Assembly: GCA_009869945.1 (NCBI GenBank)
Contig: WIXG01000656.1
Location: 1-28,630 of the forward strand
Length of the DNA: 28,630 bases
From: Mesaphorura yosii
Lineage: Eukaryota > Arthropoda > Collembola > Poduromorpha > Tullbergiidae
Direction of reading: 5' to 3'
Each line of letters starts with the position of its first letter. Position 1 is the stretch's first letter. Under the pieces are notes generated by a model. The model did no database searches. It saw only the letters and a list, made by a program, of their open reading frames with translations, and was not told the DNA's origin. Below are positions 28,630 to 28,630 of the stretch, piece after piece. The position numbers and the translations under genes were made by a program.

Positions 28630-28630
28630 T

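Noticed and set aside
1..28630. CRISPR arrays, rRNA, bacterial operons or ribosome-binding sites
   Set aside because: None seen; gene structure with introns and poly(A) signals is clearly eukaryotic.

Overview
The window is eukaryotic genomic DNA from an invertebrate animal, most likely an arthropod or other ecdysozoan. Evidence for this is short GT-AG introns (about 60-570 bp), AATAAA poly(A) signals, and genes for animal families: ER FKBP, REEP/DP1, DM9, FABP-like and AKR. There is also a mariner remnant and a large cut-and-paste transposon. I cannot name the species. Most host exons are GC-rich, and the intergenic DNA and transposon coding DNA are AT-richer. Start codons were chosen as ATG, and splice sites were joined by reading frame and consensus, so exon borders are inferences that happen to be fully phase-consistent.

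Layout. (1) 0.3-1.1 kb: a broken, internally deleted mariner of the DD41D (rosa) type. (2) 1.4-2.3 kb, minus: a five-exon secreted/ER FKBP ending in HKEL. (3) 3.6-4.8 kb, plus: a RING + TRAF-type zinc finger + coiled coil + double DM9 protein. (4) 5.4-7.3 kb, plus: a ten-exon REEP1-4-type membrane-shaping protein with one GC-AG intron. (5) 7.8-13.1 kb, minus: five tandem genes (here A-E) for small secreted proteins with an identical ten-cysteine framework and a hydrophobic C-terminal tail. (6) 14.8-15.2 kb, minus: an intronless FABP-like protein. (7) 16.2-19.5 kb, plus: two tandem aldo-keto reductases. (8) 22.2-24.1 kb, plus: two more ten-cysteine genes (F, G). (9) 24.4-28.63 kb, plus: an apparently intact DNA transposon with terminal inverted repeats, a DUF4806 gene and an overlapping DDE transposase gene. 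It runs to within a base of the window end.

The most notable content is the seven-member family A-G. Four inter-cysteine spacings are fixed or nearly fixed in all members, the coding sequence is always a single exon, and a short 5' UTR intron ends just before the start codon in at least four. The proteins look like cell-surface (GPI-anchored or single-pass) small disulfide-rich molecules with no function I can assign. The family brackets the FABP and AKR genes, and its outermost members A and G are the closest relatives despite lying 15 kb apart on opposite strands. This points to an inversion or inverted duplication in the history of the cluster.
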